NCBI RefSeq assembly: GCF_900116545.1 | Contig: NZ_FPCK01000001.1 | Location: 1,860,001-1,924,000, forward strand | Length of the DNA stretch: 64,000 nt | From: Devosia crocina | GTDB taxonomy: Bacteria > Pseudomonadota > Alphaproteobacteria > Rhizobiales > Devosiaceae | Direction of reading: 5' to 3' | In this document: positions 19,331 to 28,220 of the stretch, one piece after another | Layout: the number at the start of each line of letters is the position of its first letter | Position numbering within the stretch: the first letter of the stretch is position 1 | Translations under genes and position numbers: made by a program | Notes under the pieces: generated by a model | Told to the model about the DNA's origin: nothing | The model's input: the letters and a program-made list of their open reading frames with translations, nothing else | Database searches by the model: none

Positions 19331-19759
19331 TCAGCCCTCGACCTGAATGCCCATGGAACGGGCGGAACCTGCGATCATCGACACAGCAGCGTCGACGTCG
19401 TCAGCGTTGAGATCCTTCATCTTCTTTTCGGCAATCTCACGCAGCTGAGCCACGGTGATGGTGCCAGCCGATTCCTTGCCCGGAAGCTTGGAGCCGGACT
19501 TGAGATTGACAGCCTTCTTGATGAAGTAGGTGACCGGCGGCTGCTTCATCTCGAAGGTGAAGCTCTTGTCGGCATAAGCGGTGATCACGACTGGAATGGG
19601 CGAACCCTTTTCCATTTCCTGCGTGGCCGCATTGAAGGCCTTGCAGAATTCCATGATGTTTAGGCCACGCTGACCCAGAGCCGGGCCGATCGGGGGCGAC
19701 GGAGTAGCCGAGCCTGCAGGAACCTGCAGCTTGACGTAGCCGGTGATTTTCTTTGCCAT
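19331..19759 (-). CDS. rplK: 50S ribosomal protein L11
   Basis: L11 (142 aa) binds the GTPase-associated region of 23S rRNA and is needed for RelA-dependent stringent signalling. It shows the typical [21 protein letters not shown]-terminus with prolines that contact the thiopeptide site, [12 protein letters not shown], and the C-terminal rRNA-binding domain ending [13 protein letters not shown]. It lies 135 bp downstream of nusG. Confidence 0.98.
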   Translation of the reverse strand: MAKKITGYVKLQVPAGSATPSPPIGPALGQRGLNIMEFCKAFNAATQEMEKGSPIPVVITAYADKSFTFEMKQPPVTYFIKKAVNLKSGSKLPGKESAGTITVAQLREIAEKKMKDLNADDVDAAVSMIAGSARSMGIQVEG

Positions 19760-19894
19760 GTTCTATCCTCTGGCTTGCCCGAAGGCATGTGAGCCGTGGT
19801 GCGGTTTCCTGACGCCGGCAAAGCGCCATCCCCTTCCACGGATTTAGGCCGCTTGCGCAGCCTGAATACCGGCTAGCGCCGGAATTCTAGAGTA

Positions 19895-20425
19895 TCAGAC
19901 CTTTTCGACCTGACCATATTCGAGCTCCACCGGAGTGGGGCGCCCGAAAATCGAAACTTCCACCTTGAGGCGGGAGCGCTCTTCGTCAACCTCTTCCACG
20001 ACGCCGCTGAAGCTGGCGAAGGGACCATCGGAAACGCGAACGCTTTCACCAACCTCGAAGCTGATGGACGGCTTGGGATGCTCGACGCCTTCCTGCACCT
20101 GCTGCAGAATCGACATAGCTTCCTTCTCGGAGATCGGCATGGGCTTGTTATCAGCACCCAGGAAGCCGGTCACCTTCGGCGTATTCTTGATCAGATGGAA
20201 TGTCTGATCGGTCAGATCCATCTTCACCAGCACATAGCCGGGGAAGAACTTGCGTTCCGTATCGACCTTGCGGCCGCGACGGACTTCCACGACCTTCTCG
20301 GTCGGCACGATGACGTCGTCGAACAGATGTTCGAGCTTGGTTTGGGCGACCTTTTCCTTGATCGCGTCCGCTACCTTGCGCTCGAAGTTCGAGTACGCCT
20401 GAACAATGTACCAGCGCTTGGCCAT
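19895..20425 (-). CDS. nusG: Transcription termination/antitermination protein NusG
   Basis: NusG (176 aa) binds RNA polymerase through its N-terminal NGN domain ([19 protein letters not shown], then [15 protein letters not shown] and [14 protein letters not shown]). Its C-terminal KOW domain ([20 protein letters not shown]) bridges to S10 or Rho. It is 36 bp downstream of secE in the universally conserved pair and precedes rplK. Confidence 0.98.
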   Translation of the reverse strand: MAKRWYIVQAYSNFERKVADAIKEKVAQTKLEHLFDDVIVPTEKVVEVRRGRKVDTERKFFPGYVLVKMDLTDQTFHLIKNTPKVTGFLGADNKPMPISEKEAMSILQQVQEGVEHPKPSISFEVGESVRVSDGPFASFSGVVEEVDEERSRLKVEVSIFGRPTPVELEYGQVEKV

Positions 20426-20461
20426 GCCGCCTCGCCGCTCCCCGTTAGTCGCCGGATCCGC

Positions 20462-20656
20462 TTAGCGGATCGAAAGCATCAATGACACCAGCCACGAGAT
20501 GACCTGATCGGCGAGCAGAAAAAACAAGCTCGCGAAGATCACCAGGACCAGCACCATGATGGTCGAGATGACAACCTCGTTCCGGCCCGGCCAGGTAACC
20601 TTGGAAACTTCCGAGCGAACCTGCTGCAGGAAGGTGATCGGGTTGGTACGGGCCAT
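20462..20656 (-). CDS. secE: Preprotein translocase subunit SecE
   Basis: SecE (64 aa) is the small essential clamp of the SecYEG channel. I prefer the ATG at 20656 (MARTNPITFLQQVRSEVSKV), preceded by CGGAG, over an upstream ATG at 20710 whose extra 18 residues do not fit the family. The conserved amphipathic segment EVSKVTWPGRNEV is followed by a single transmembrane helix (STIMVLVLVIFASLFFLLAD). The next gene downstream is nusG, as expected. Confidence 0.93.
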   Translation of the reverse strand: MARTNPITFLQQVRSEVSKVTWPGRNEVVISTIMVLVLVIFASLFFLLADQVISWLVSLMLSIR

Positions 20657-20910
20657 AGTCGACTCCGGTTGTCTTGGTGCAAAACCAAAGGCCGCGCAGG
20701 ACTCCCGCACGGCCGGATTGCGGGTATCTATTCAATCTGATGGGCAATTGCAACCGACAATTGCGCTAGCGACGCCGCGGAGCACGCGCATTTGTGCAAC
20801 ATCCGTAAATCATAGTTGCAAAAACTTGTGGATAGCGCTTGCGCGCCGGCTCGCATTGGATTTGGATCGAATTGCGGCCAAACGGAGGCACGGCCGCGGG
20901 GGGCTTTTCA

Positions 20911-21177
20911 ATGTCGTTTGACATCAAGTCGTGCCAGCTCATGCATTTCGGTCCGCACAAGGCCATAAAGGGCCGGATTACCGGCGTCGTCCGCGTGCGC
21001 ATCGGCGAGGATTTCCTGGGCACCCGCACCGACTACACATTGGACCTCAAGGTCAGGTCAGACATCGGGCAGGCCCATTCCGAAGCCATCCGCCACGCTC
21101 TGCTCGCCCATGCCGCCCGCCAGCTGAACAAACTCAAAGCTCGGCACGAACAGCGCCTACCCGCCGCGGCGGAGTAA
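20911..21177 (+). CDS. Small conserved hypothetical protein
   Basis: I do not recognise this 88-aa protein. It begins MSFDIKSCQLMHFGPHKAIK and has a basic C-terminal helix (HALLAHAARQLNKLKARHEQR). The frame is open to 20839, but the ATG at 20911 has a G-rich stretch upstream and a more protein-like N-terminus. Codon use is normal for the genome, unlike the next gene. It lies on the plus strand in the gap between secE and tRNA-Trp. Confidence 0.55.
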   Translation: MSFDIKSCQLMHFGPHKAIKGRITGVVRVRIGEDFLGTRTDYTLDLKVRSDIGQAHSEAIRHALLAHAARQLNKLKARHEQRLPAAAE

Positions 21178-21366
21178 GTTTCTTCGATCGTTGCCAAGAT
21201 CAGCACGCTCAGCAGTCTCGAGCCAAGCGCTTCCCTTAAGAGCGCCGCTTGGCAATTCGATCCAGAATGGCGCTTGCCTTTAGCTCCCGAAATATGATGA
21301 TCGCACAGCTAGTCAGCAACTGCCGACCCATGTCCGACCCAGTCCCAACTCTCTCGAGGCAATTAT

Positions 21367-22860
21367 TTGCACTCTCTAAGATCATGGCCAGCTGCGGTGT
21401 TTATGGCGTTGCTCTGTGGCGCAGTCTACTTCGCCTTGCTAGCGCAGTGGGGCCCCTTCCCGACAAGGCTTTTCGATGCTGATTTCATTCATCCGCACCT
21501 GATCGTCCGTGATCTGGCCCACGGTGGAAATCTCTTCCAATGGAGCAATTCTGCAGCGCTTTACGCCTTCCCTGATTGGCTTTTCGCGTTAACGGCCCTG
21601 TTACCGCTCGACAGTCACGCAGCCGCGTTAGTCAGCTCGATTTTGTTGACGACGGGCCTTGCTTTGACCGGCGGCATGCTGATCAACCAATACCTGGCCT
21701 TGACGCTTCCCCAAGCAATAGCTGTCTACGCGCTCATGCTGATTGCTTTAAGGACGACGGCTAGCCGCGTGATAGTGTGGCTGTTGGAGTACGGAGCATC
21801 CGTCTACATTCATACGGGTGCTACACTGTGCGTTATGGCCAGCATCATTCTTGCAAGAGGTATCTTCGGCGGGCGCAGACCTGGGCGCTACGCCGTGGCC
21901 ATCTCGATCATCGGCGGGGCTGCGATTTATTCCGATCCGCTGTATTTCCCCTGGTTCACCGCTCCACTTCTTGCGACGGCCATCATAGTGGCGACCCTCA
22001 GCAGAAAAGTGGCTCCCTTGCTGGCGCCTCTATGCATCGCCGCCATCCATGGTGCAGTTTTCATTCTGGAACGGATTAAGCCCTTTCCAAGTCATGCGTC
22101 GGAACTCTTCACTGTAGATAGCCTGACCGCCGCCAGGTTCATAGGAGAGGCCGTGGTAGAGGGAGTGACACTTCTCGACTTAACCATGGTACTGTACGCA
22201 ACTGCCCTCCCGCTGTCCGTTGCACTTCTTGTCGTCTCATGTGTCAGTTTGAAGATGAGCGGGAGAATAGCACCCCATGTGGCGCAAGATATGATCCTTG
22301 GGCTGGCGACCCTCTCTGTCATCTCACTCCCAGTGGTGTTCGGCGTCATCGACCATGCTTCTAAACTTCGCTACGTCATAGCGCTTGTCTACTTGGTGCC
22401 CGTGCTGCTGGTGCGAGTTATCGCTCGTCCAACTACTGCCCCCCGTCTCGAGCGACTTTCGAGATGGGCTCCAGCGCTGATCGCTATCCTTGCAGTGCCG
22501 CTGGCGCCAAGCCTTTTTGAGACGTTCAGAGTACGACCTTACAACGAACTGATCACGTGCCTTGAGGCGCATAGTCTAACGGACGGCTATGCCGATCACG
22601 ATTTTGCCAAGCCTCTCATTTTTTTGACTGATGACGTCGTTCACCTTGCTCAGGTCGGCCATGGCGGAAATACAAACTTCAGCAATCGATGGCGAGGAGA
22701 GCGCATTGATGGCGGTTCCTTCCAGCCGAACTTTGTGCTGACGGATAAGTTGGCGCCTGAGCATCTCGCCCAATTCGCTCAACCGCACACGATCATCAGA
22801 TGTGGCAGCAGCGACGCCTGGATCTACGACACATCCTCGATAGTCGCTCCCTCTCGGTGA
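21367..22860 (+). CDS. Large polytopic membrane protein of unknown function
   Basis: The 497-aa product has roughly ten to twelve hydrophobic segments, starting with AAVFMALLCGAVYFALLAQW and running to about residue 390. A ~110-residue hydrophilic C-terminal domain follows, beginning ETFRVRPYNELITCLEAHS. The long periplasmic first loop (FDADFIHPHLIVRDLAHGG) and this topology recall GT-C-fold glycosyltransferase-like membrane proteins, but I cannot see a definitive catalytic motif. The start is an apparent TTG at 21367; ATG at 21403 is an alternative. Codon use (ATA, TTA, AGG) is more AT-rich than in its neighbours, suggesting acquisition. Confidence 0.7.
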   Translation: MHSLRSWPAAVFMALLCGAVYFALLAQWGPFPTRLFDADFIHPHLIVRDLAHGGNLFQWSNSAALYAFPDWLFALTALLPLDSHAAALVSSILLTTGLALTGGMLINQYLALTLPQAIAVYALMLIALRTTASRVIVWLLEYGASVYIHTGATLCVMASIILARGIFGGRRPGRYAVAISIIGGAAIYSDPLYFPWFTAPLLATAIIVATLSRKVAPLLAPLCIAAIHGAVFILERIKPFPSHASELFTVDSLTAARFIGEAVVEGVTLLDLTMVLYATALPLSVALLVVSCVSLKMSGRIAPHVAQDMILGLATLSVISLPVVFGVIDHASKLRYVIALVYLVPVLLVRVIARPTTAPRLERLSRWAPALIAILAVPLAPSLFETFRVRPYNELITCLEAHSLTDGYADHDFAKPLIFLTDDVVHLAQVGHGGNTNFSNRWRGERIDGGSFQPNFVLTDKLAPEHLAQFAQPHTIIRCGSSDAWIYDTSSIVAPSR

Positions 22861-22935
22861 CGGCTGGAACTGACTAGGCTATCCAGCGATCCAAACGCTG
22901 GTGTCAGGCAAAACGGATGATGTCGGAAAATCGCC

Positions 22936-23011
22936 TGGCAGGGGCTGGGGGACTCGAACCCACGACCCTCGGTTTTGGAGACCGATGCTCTACCAACTGA
23001 GCTAAACCCCT
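22936..23011 (-). tRNA. tRNA-Trp (CCA anticodon)
   Basis: The 76-nt cloverleaf has encoded CCA, a 7-bp acceptor stem (AGGGGTT/AGCCCCT), a T arm with GGTTCGAGTCC, and an anticodon loop CTCCAAA between TCGGT and ACCGA that gives CCA. In related genomes this tRNA lies next to secE; here it is about 2.3 kb upstream. Confidence 0.97.
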
Positions 23012-23023
23012 TCAGGCGAGGTC

Positions 23024-23052
23024 TGTCTAATGGCAAAGAGCACCTTGTGCAA
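23024..23052 (-). promoter_or_regulatory. Candidate promoter of tRNA-Trp
   Basis: On the minus strand there is TTGCAC (23047-23052), a 17-bp spacer and TAGACA (23024-23029). Transcription would start just upstream of the mature tRNA 5' end at 23011. The assignment is from pattern and position only. Confidence 0.45.
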
Positions 23053-23097
23053 GTGGGTGCATGCGACATCACACACAAAAGGTGACGCTGGCCACTT

Positions 23098-23132
23098 CAG
23101 AAAACAACACCCGCCGCTATCGGCGGCGGGTG
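23098..23132 (-). terminator. Terminator of the DUF4214/RTX gene
   Basis: A perfect 10-bp stem CACCCGCCGC-tatcg-GCGGCGGGTG (23108-23132) is followed on the minus strand by TTGTTTTC. It sits 21 bp past the stop of the gene ending at 23154. Confidence 0.85.
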
Positions 23133-23153
23133 AAGAAAATATGTGCTTAGAGA

Positions 23154-24164
23154 TCAGGTGTACCAGATACCGTCATAGATCTCACCTGCGACCTGAGCCT
23201 TGTTCTCGTCGCTCTCAGAGAAGAACGCCAGAAGATCCGAGCGATTTGTCTGGTTCGTATTGAGCTTGTTGACCCAGTAGTTAAAGCCATTAATATCGTA
23301 GCCGCGGCCGAGCGTATTGATGTAGAGCAGGTCAACATAGGTGGCGTTGCTGACCGTATAGGGATTGCCGTATCGCTGCGCAAACTCGGGAGCACCATAC
23401 ACAAAGCTGTCGGCAATGGCCGTCAGGGAAACACCGGCATCCATACGTTCGATCCAGTAACCCAGTCCTTCCGGATCAGGTTCACGACCGTAAGTCGCCT
23501 GGTAGAGCCGGTACATCTGCCCTGCATTTCCTGCAGTGTCGAAGGCGAGCACGCCATCGTCGAACTGCACGCGTTCAACGCTGTTCAAACGCGCGGTGAC
23601 GCCGTTGAACGAACTCGAAAATTGCCAGCCTTCAGGAACCGCCGATTTTCCGTAGGAGCCACCCGCCCCAGGAAGGACGACATAGTCAAAGCCGGGACCA
23701 CCGGTGACATAAGCCGTGCCGCGGCCGACATAGATGATGTCGTTACCGGCGCCACCATCGATATAGTCGTTCCCGCCACCGCCATAGATGATGTCGTTGC
23801 CATCGTATCCGGCGAGACGATCGTCATAGGGCGAGCCGTAGATCGTGTCGTTTCCGCGCATGATATCACGGTAGAATCCAGCCATATCATTACGGCTTGC
23901 GTAGAACTGGGCCTGGGATGCCGAAATCGCAAACCCGTCAACCGTGCCAGCGAGAGAACCATTCGCGCGATAGTCACTGTAGCTCGTGAAAGTCCCACGC
24001 GTAACGTTGAGCACGCCGTCATAACCGAGCCCATACCCACCATAGGCGCCGGTGCCGGTATTATCGTAGACCACATACTGATTGTCGGTCGCTCGGCTGA
24101 TATAGCCGTAATGCGAACTTGGGTCGACATTGTTGAAAGAGGATGAGGCGGTGATGCGGGCCAA
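23154..24164 (-). CDS. RTX-repeat and DUF4214 domain protein
   Basis: Putative secreted calcium-binding protein (336 aa). The N-terminal ~100 residues are rich in Gly, Tyr and Ser and are unassigned. RTX nonapeptide-like repeats follow at about 103-150 (MRGNDTIYGSPYDDRLAGY, then YGGGGNDYIDGGAGNDIIY), and then a C-terminal DUF4214 region with two repeats (LYQATYGREPDPEGLGYWI and INTLGRGYDINGFNYWVN). Such proteins are usually exported by type I secretion; there is no N-terminal signal peptide. The start is TTG at 24164 with AAGGAG seven bases upstream. The gene is monocistronic, between tRNA-Trp and tRNA-Tyr. A second DUF4214 protein occurs in the prophage at 59052. Confidence 0.85.
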   Translation of the reverse strand: MARITASSSFNNVDPSSHYGYISRATDNQYVVYDNTGTGAYGGYGLGYDGVLNVTRGTFTSYSDYRANGSLAGTVDGFAISASQAQFYASRNDMAGFYRDIMRGNDTIYGSPYDDRLAGYDGNDIIYGGGGNDYIDGGAGNDIIYVGRGTAYVTGGPGFDYVVLPGAGGSYGKSAVPEGWQFSSSFNGVTARLNSVERVQFDDGVLAFDTAGNAGQMYRLYQATYGREPDPEGLGYWIERMDAGVSLTAIADSFVYGAPEFAQRYGNPYTVSNATYVDLLYINTLGRGYDINGFNYWVNKLNTNQTNRSDLLAFFSESDENKAQVAGEIYDGIWYT

Positions 24165-24444
24165 TTGGACGCTCCTTTGCGAGAGCTCAAGGACAAGGGA
24201 CGAATAGGGCGCGCTGAAGGCAGCCTATGGAAACGCCGGCACGAGAAGAGCCTGGAGCTGAGATCTTCAGCGCAGATCGCCTCGTTCGATGCCGGAATCA
24301 CGATGCCCCTTCAGCCCTGAACCGAAGCTGAACGGAGGTGGCAGGATCAAAGTTCCCGCATGGAACGCGATGCTGCGCCGAGCGGCCCTGCGCATGCGGC
24401 GGCATTTGTATCACTGAGGGGGAAAGGGCCCTTGCTGGGGCCGG

Positions 24445-24529
24445 TGGTGGAGGGGACTGGATTCGAACCAGTGTAGCCTAAGGCGTCAGATTTACAGTCT
24501 GATGGATTTAACCACTCTCCCACCCCTCC
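24445..24529 (-). tRNA. tRNA-Tyr (GTA anticodon)
   Basis: This 85-nt class II tRNA has a long variable arm, encoded CCA, acceptor stem GGAGGGG/CCCCTCC, and anticodon loop CTGTAAA giving GTA. The T arm TGGTTCGAATCCA is intact. Confidence 0.97.
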
Positions 24530-24725
24530 ACATTCTCGGGTGAGAAGCGAACCGCGCTGCGTTTCGTGGGCGGTTTATGGTGTCCTGCCGCAAGAGTGTC
24601 AACTCCTTCCCGCGGGGTGTGGAAAAGAAATCGTGCGGTGGTGGAAAAATTTCCGGAGCGGTTCGCCTGCCTCTTGCATGAGAGCCGATCTTCGCGATAA
24701 GCCATTGCCGGCCTTCGGGTCACAT

Positions 24726-24799
24726 GCGGGTATAGCTCAATGGTAGAGCAGCAGCCTTCCAAGCTGAATACGCGGGTTCGATTCCCGCTACCCGCTCCA
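24726..24799 (+). tRNA. tRNA-Gly (TCC anticodon)
   Basis: The 74-nt cloverleaf has acceptor stem GCGGGTA/TACCCGC, encoded CCA, anticodon loop CTTCCAA giving TCC, and T arm GGGTTCGATTCCC. It lies about 45 bp upstream of rlmB on the same strand. Confidence 0.97.
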
Positions 24800-24842
24800 A
24801 GCTCCGCTTGCCGAGGCCGCTAAAAGCCAATAGGCACCCGTC

Positions 24843-25598
24843 ATGAGCCGAAACAAGTTCCCCCCCAAGCCGAAATACGATCCCGATAAGGGGCCGGTCT
24901 ATCTTTATGGCCTGCATACCGTGCGTGCGGCGCTCGACAATCCGCAGCGCATAAAGAAAACGCTTCTGGCAACGCCAAACGCGCTGAACCGGCTCAAGGA
25001 GTTGGGCGATATCGGCAAGGTTAGCGTCACCGAAACCACGCCCAAGGAGCTCGATCGCATCCTCGGTGGCGAAGCGGTGCACCAGGGCCTTGCCCTCGAG
25101 GTCGATCCGGTGGGCCGCTTTGGCCTCAAGGACATTGCCAATCTCCGGCTCGTCGTGGTGCTCGATCAACTGACCGATCCGCACAATGTGGGCGCGATCT
25201 TGCGCACTGCCTGTGCCTTTGGCGCCGATGCGGTAATCACCACAGCGCGACATTCTCCGCGCGAAACCGGCGTCATGGCAAAGTCGGCCTCGGGAGCGCT
25301 CGACCTCGTGCCGATGATCGAGGTGCGTAATCTGGGCGATGCAATTGAAACTCTGAAGGAGCGTGGCCTGACGGTTCTTGGCTTTGATTCCGAGGCCCCT
25401 GCCCCATTGCGCCCGCGCACAGAGGACAAGCCCATGGCCGTCGTGCTGGGTGCGGAAGGCAAGGGCCTGCGCCTGCGCACCCGCGAGCTATGCGACGAAA
25501 TGGTCCGGCTCGACATGCCGGGGCCGATCAAATCGCTCAACGTGTCCAATGCCGCAGCCATTGCGCTGTTTGCGGCCACGGCAGGGCGGGCATCATGA
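24843..25598 (+). CDS. rlmB: 23S rRNA (guanosine-2'-O-)-methyltransferase RlmB-like, TrmH family
   Basis: SpoU/TrmH-family RNA 2'-O-methyltransferase (251 aa), best matching RlmB, which methylates G2251 of 23S rRNA using SAM. An N-terminal substrate-binding domain (VYLYGLHTVRAALDNP) precedes the knotted SPOUT domain. The three motifs are DPHNVGAILRTACAFG near residue 119, VLGAEGKGLR near 201 and IKSLNVSNAAAIAL near 229. It overlaps the next gene by ATGA. The exact target (RlmB versus a mitochondrial-like MRM1 relative) is inferred from family resemblance. Confidence 0.88.
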   Translation: MSRNKFPPKPKYDPDKGPVYLYGLHTVRAALDNPQRIKKTLLATPNALNRLKELGDIGKVSVTETTPKELDRILGGEAVHQGLALEVDPVGRFGLKDIANLRLVVVLDQLTDPHNVGAILRTACAFGADAVITTARHSPRETGVMAKSASGALDLVPMIEVRNLGDAIETLKERGLTVLGFDSEAPAPLRPRTEDKPMAVVLGAEGKGLRLRTRELCDEMVRLDMPGPIKSLNVSNAAAIALFAATAGRAS

Positions 25599-25987
25599 GC
25601 AGCTTCTCGCCCTTTGCCATCGCTTTGCGCCTTTCGGGGCTAACTGTGCCGCAGAACGAGGCCGAGACCGCGCTCAAGCAGTTGCTGGTGCGTTACGAGC
25701 CCGAAGACGCCGATGGCAGCTTTTATGGCCAGGTCGAAGTGCCTGTCGGCAACGCGGTTCGGGCGATCCTCGAACTGGCCGATCGATCTGGCCCGACCAT
25801 TGCGGCAATGCTGGGCGATCGACGGCTGGGCCGCGCCGTACTCGACATTGCTTTCGATTATCCCGCTGAGGGCGAGGCCATGTCGGCGCGACTGCCGGCC
25901 CATGCTGCAGCGGCAATCGCCCACCATGGTGTCGATATCGAATTCTCGGTCTATCTCACCGATGTCGAGGAAGATGAGGACGACTGA
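25595..25987 (+). CDS. Hypothetical protein translationally coupled to rlmB
   Basis: This 130-aa protein starts at the ATG overlapping the rlmB TGA (ATGA), so it is probably co-translated. It opens MSSFSPFAIALRLSGLT and ends in an acidic tail (LTDVEEDEDD). The alternation of short beta-like stretches and helices and the start 'FAIALRLSG' vaguely recall DUF4279-type proteins, but I do not make that assignment. No catalytic motif is seen. Confidence 0.65.
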   Translation: MSSFSPFAIALRLSGLTVPQNEAETALKQLLVRYEPEDADGSFYGQVEVPVGNAVRAILELADRSGPTIAAMLGDRRLGRAVLDIAFDYPAEGEAMSARLPAHAAAAIAHHGVDIEFSVYLTDVEEDEDD

Positions 25988-25991
25988 GCTC

Positions 25992-26882
25992 TCAGAGGGC
26001 TGACGGTGTATCCCGCATCCCAGCGGTGATTAGATCACGGCCGAACACGGAATTGTCCCGCGGCACGAGCCGCACCACGCTATATCCGCGTTTGGCCAGT
26101 GCATCGAGAAACGCCGGCAGCATGTCGACCGTGCGCTGGTGGATATCGTGGAACAGGATGACGCCGCTGCCGCGCATGTCGAGCCGCGCCAGCGTGCGGT
26201 CGACCACCTGCTGCGGTGTTTCGCGATAGTAATCCTTGCTGTCGATGTCGACGTCCAGAATCACGGCGCCGCTCTGCAAAAGGCCGGTACGCAGAAATCC
26301 GGTCTGCGACAAATAGGGAAAGCGAAAGAAAGGCGACAGCACCTGCCCACCACCGGCAAGCGCCGCGGATACCGCGTCTTCGCCTCGTGCGATTTCGGCG
26401 ATTGCTTCCTGCCGGGTGAGATCCGCAAGATCCACATGTCCATAGGTGTGACTGCCAACCGTATGGCCGGCTCTGGCAACGGATTGAGCGAGCCGCGGAT
26501 TGGCCTCGGCCGCCGAACCGAGCATCAGAAATGTAGCCTTGACCCCATACTCGGCCAGGGTGTCGAGAATGGCGGTGGTCTTGCCCGGGCGCGGTCCATC
26601 GTCGAATGTCAGCACCACTTCGCCCCGCTTGAGCACGATGTCTGCGGTCGTTCCAACTGATAGCGTACGCCCGGCGATATCGCGGGGAGCAAAAATTTCG
26701 GAGGGCATGGGCTGGGTGACCAGAACGGCGGGTTTCGCAGCGATGGATGCGGTGCGGACCTGGTCGACTGCCGGCGTTGCACTGAGGCGCGCAGAGGGAT
26801 CAACGGGTTTGGCGCAACCACCCATGATGACGCCCAGAACCAGCAAACCAAACAGCAAACGGCAGGGCGACACGACGCACAC
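25992..26882 (-). CDS. Polysaccharide deacetylase (NodB homology domain) lipoprotein
   Basis: Putative carbohydrate esterase family 4 deacetylase (296 aa). The N-terminus is a lipoprotein signal with lipobox LGVIMGGC, so the enzyme is probably anchored in the envelope. NodB motifs are present: TFDDGP near residue 91, the metal-binding HTYGHVDL (HxxxH), FFRFPYLS and ILFHDIH. The substrate (peptidoglycan, chitin-like or exopolysaccharide) is unknown. The start is GTG at 26882 without a clear ribosome-binding site, so the precise start is uncertain. It converges on the rlmB pair with 4 bp between stops. Confidence 0.88.
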   Translation of the reverse strand: MCVVSPCRLLFGLLVLGVIMGGCAKPVDPSARLSATPAVDQVRTASIAAKPAVLVTQPMPSEIFAPRDIAGRTLSVGTTADIVLKRGEVVLTFDDGPRPGKTTAILDTLAEYGVKATFLMLGSAAEANPRLAQSVARAGHTVGSHTYGHVDLADLTRQEAIAEIARGEDAVSAALAGGGQVLSPFFRFPYLSQTGFLRTGLLQSGAVILDVDIDSKDYYRETPQQVVDRTLARLDMRGSGVILFHDIHQRTVDMLPAFLDALAKRGYSVVRLVPRDNSVFGRDLITAGMRDTPSAL

Positions 26883-27032
26883 TCGACGGCAGGAGAAACT
26901 GCGCCGACAATTTGCGATTATGGTTAATTTTCTCCTCGTGAAACTTTAAGGAGATATTACCTGTCGATGGCTTACGAATACTGATGCGCTACAATAAAGC
27001 TGACGCTGCAACACAATAGCAGAGAGGCAGGC

Positions 27033-28220
27033 ATGGAGGTCAGTGCGGAAACAAAAACCGGCCGCCGGGATCTTGTTCAGCCCATTATGGCGGGAGCGCT
27101 CGCTGCCGTTGTCGGCTATGCAAGCACGTTTACCTTGGTGCTCGCGGCATTGACTGCCGCCGGCGCCTCCCCTCAACAGGCGGGTTCCGGCCTCTTTTCC
27201 GTCTGTCTGGCGCTGGCTGTTCTCAACGTCGCTGTGTCCTGGCGCTCGAGAAAGCCGGTCAGCTTTGCCTGGACGACGCCTGGTGTGGCTTTTCTGCTCA
27301 CGGTGGGAGAGCCGGTTGGCGGTTTTCCGGCTGTCGCGGGCGCGTTTCTGGTCTGCGCCGCGCTGATCGTCCTGACTGGTCTCTTCCGGCCCTTGGCACG
27401 CGTCATTGCCGCCATTCCAGCTGCCATCGCCAATGCCATGCTGGCCGGCATGTTGCTCACGCTTTGCCTTGCCCCCGTTAGCGCACTTGCCGAAGTGCCC
27501 ATGCTTGTTGCGCCGATTCTGCTCGCCTGGATGCTGGGTCTGCGATTCGCGAGGCGCTATGCCGTGCCGATCGCAGTGGTCGCAACCGGGCTCGTGCTTG
27601 CATTCACGACACACCTGCCACAAGGAGCGCTCGATGGCACTTGGCCCATTCTTGTTCCCGTCGTGCCGGTATTCACCTGGGACGCGGTGGTGCGGATCGG
27701 CTTGCCCCTTTATATCGTCACCATGGCATCGCAAAATCTGCCTGGCATCGCCGTGATGAGGGCCAATGGCTATGCCCTTTCCGCCCCGCCGCTCTTTATC
27801 ACGACAGGGATCAGCAGCGCCGTAACCGCCTTCTTCGGCGGGCAAACGACCAACCTTGCGGCCATCACGGCGGCTATCTGCGCAGGGCCGGAGGCTCATC
27901 CCGACCCGGGCAAACGCTGGCCTGCGCCCATTGCGGCCGGTGCGACTTACCTTCTTCTCGGGCTCGCGGCGAGCCTGGCTGCAGCGTTCATTGCCGCTTC
28001 GCCGCCGATCCTGATCCAGGCGGTCGCGGGTCTTGCGCTTCTCTCCAGTCTCGCTTCGGCTTTGTCGGCCGCGCTTGCCGAGGAAGACACTCGCCTTCCC
28101 GCCATCCTGACCTTTGTGGCAACGGCATCGGGAATAACCATTGCCGGAGTCGGCGCGCCCTTTTGGGGTCTGGTTGGCGGCATCGCCCTCCTGTTCCTTC
28201 TGCGTCCGCCGAAATCATGA
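27033..28220 (+). CDS. benE: Benzoate/H+ symporter-like permease, BenE family
   Basis: Integral membrane protein (395 aa, about 12 hydrophobic segments) of the BenE family, related to the nucleobase-ascorbate transporter fold. Family signatures are SFAWTTPGVAFLL, ASQNLPGIAVMRANGY and GGQTTNLAAITAAICAGPEA. BenE proteins import benzoate, but no aromatic degradation genes lie nearby, so the true substrate may differ. It overlaps mobA by ATGA. Its own promoter lies in the 150-bp gap upstream. Confidence 0.85.
   Translation: MEVSAETKTGRRDLVQPIMAGALAAVVGYASTFTLVLAALTAAGASPQQAGSGLFSVCLALAVLNVAVSWRSRKPVSFAWTTPGVAFLLTVGEPVGGFPAVAGAFLVCAALIVLTGLFRPLARVIAAIPAAIANAMLAGMLLTLCLAPVSALAEVPMLVAPILLAWMLGLRFARRYAVPIAVVATGLVLAFTTHLPQGALDGTWPILVPVVPVFTWDAVVRIGLPLYIVTMASQNLPGIAVMRANGYALSAPPLFITTGISSAVTAFFGGQTTNLAAITAAICAGPEAHPDPGKRWPAPIAAGATYLLLGLAASLAAAFIAASPPILIQAVAGLALLSSLASALSAALAEEDTRLPAILTFVATASGITIAGVGAPFWGLVGGIALLFLLRPPKS

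Noticed and set aside
22936..23011. tRNA-Trp as an integration site for the 2.3-kb insertion next to it
   Set aside because: No integrase or second copy of the tRNA end was seen on the secE side, so simple gene insertion is equally likely.
26946..27899. A 317-codon minus-strand frame over the BenE gene
   Set aside because: It is antisense to a clear membrane transporter and is made mostly of Arg, Gly, His and Gln, as expected for a shadow frame.
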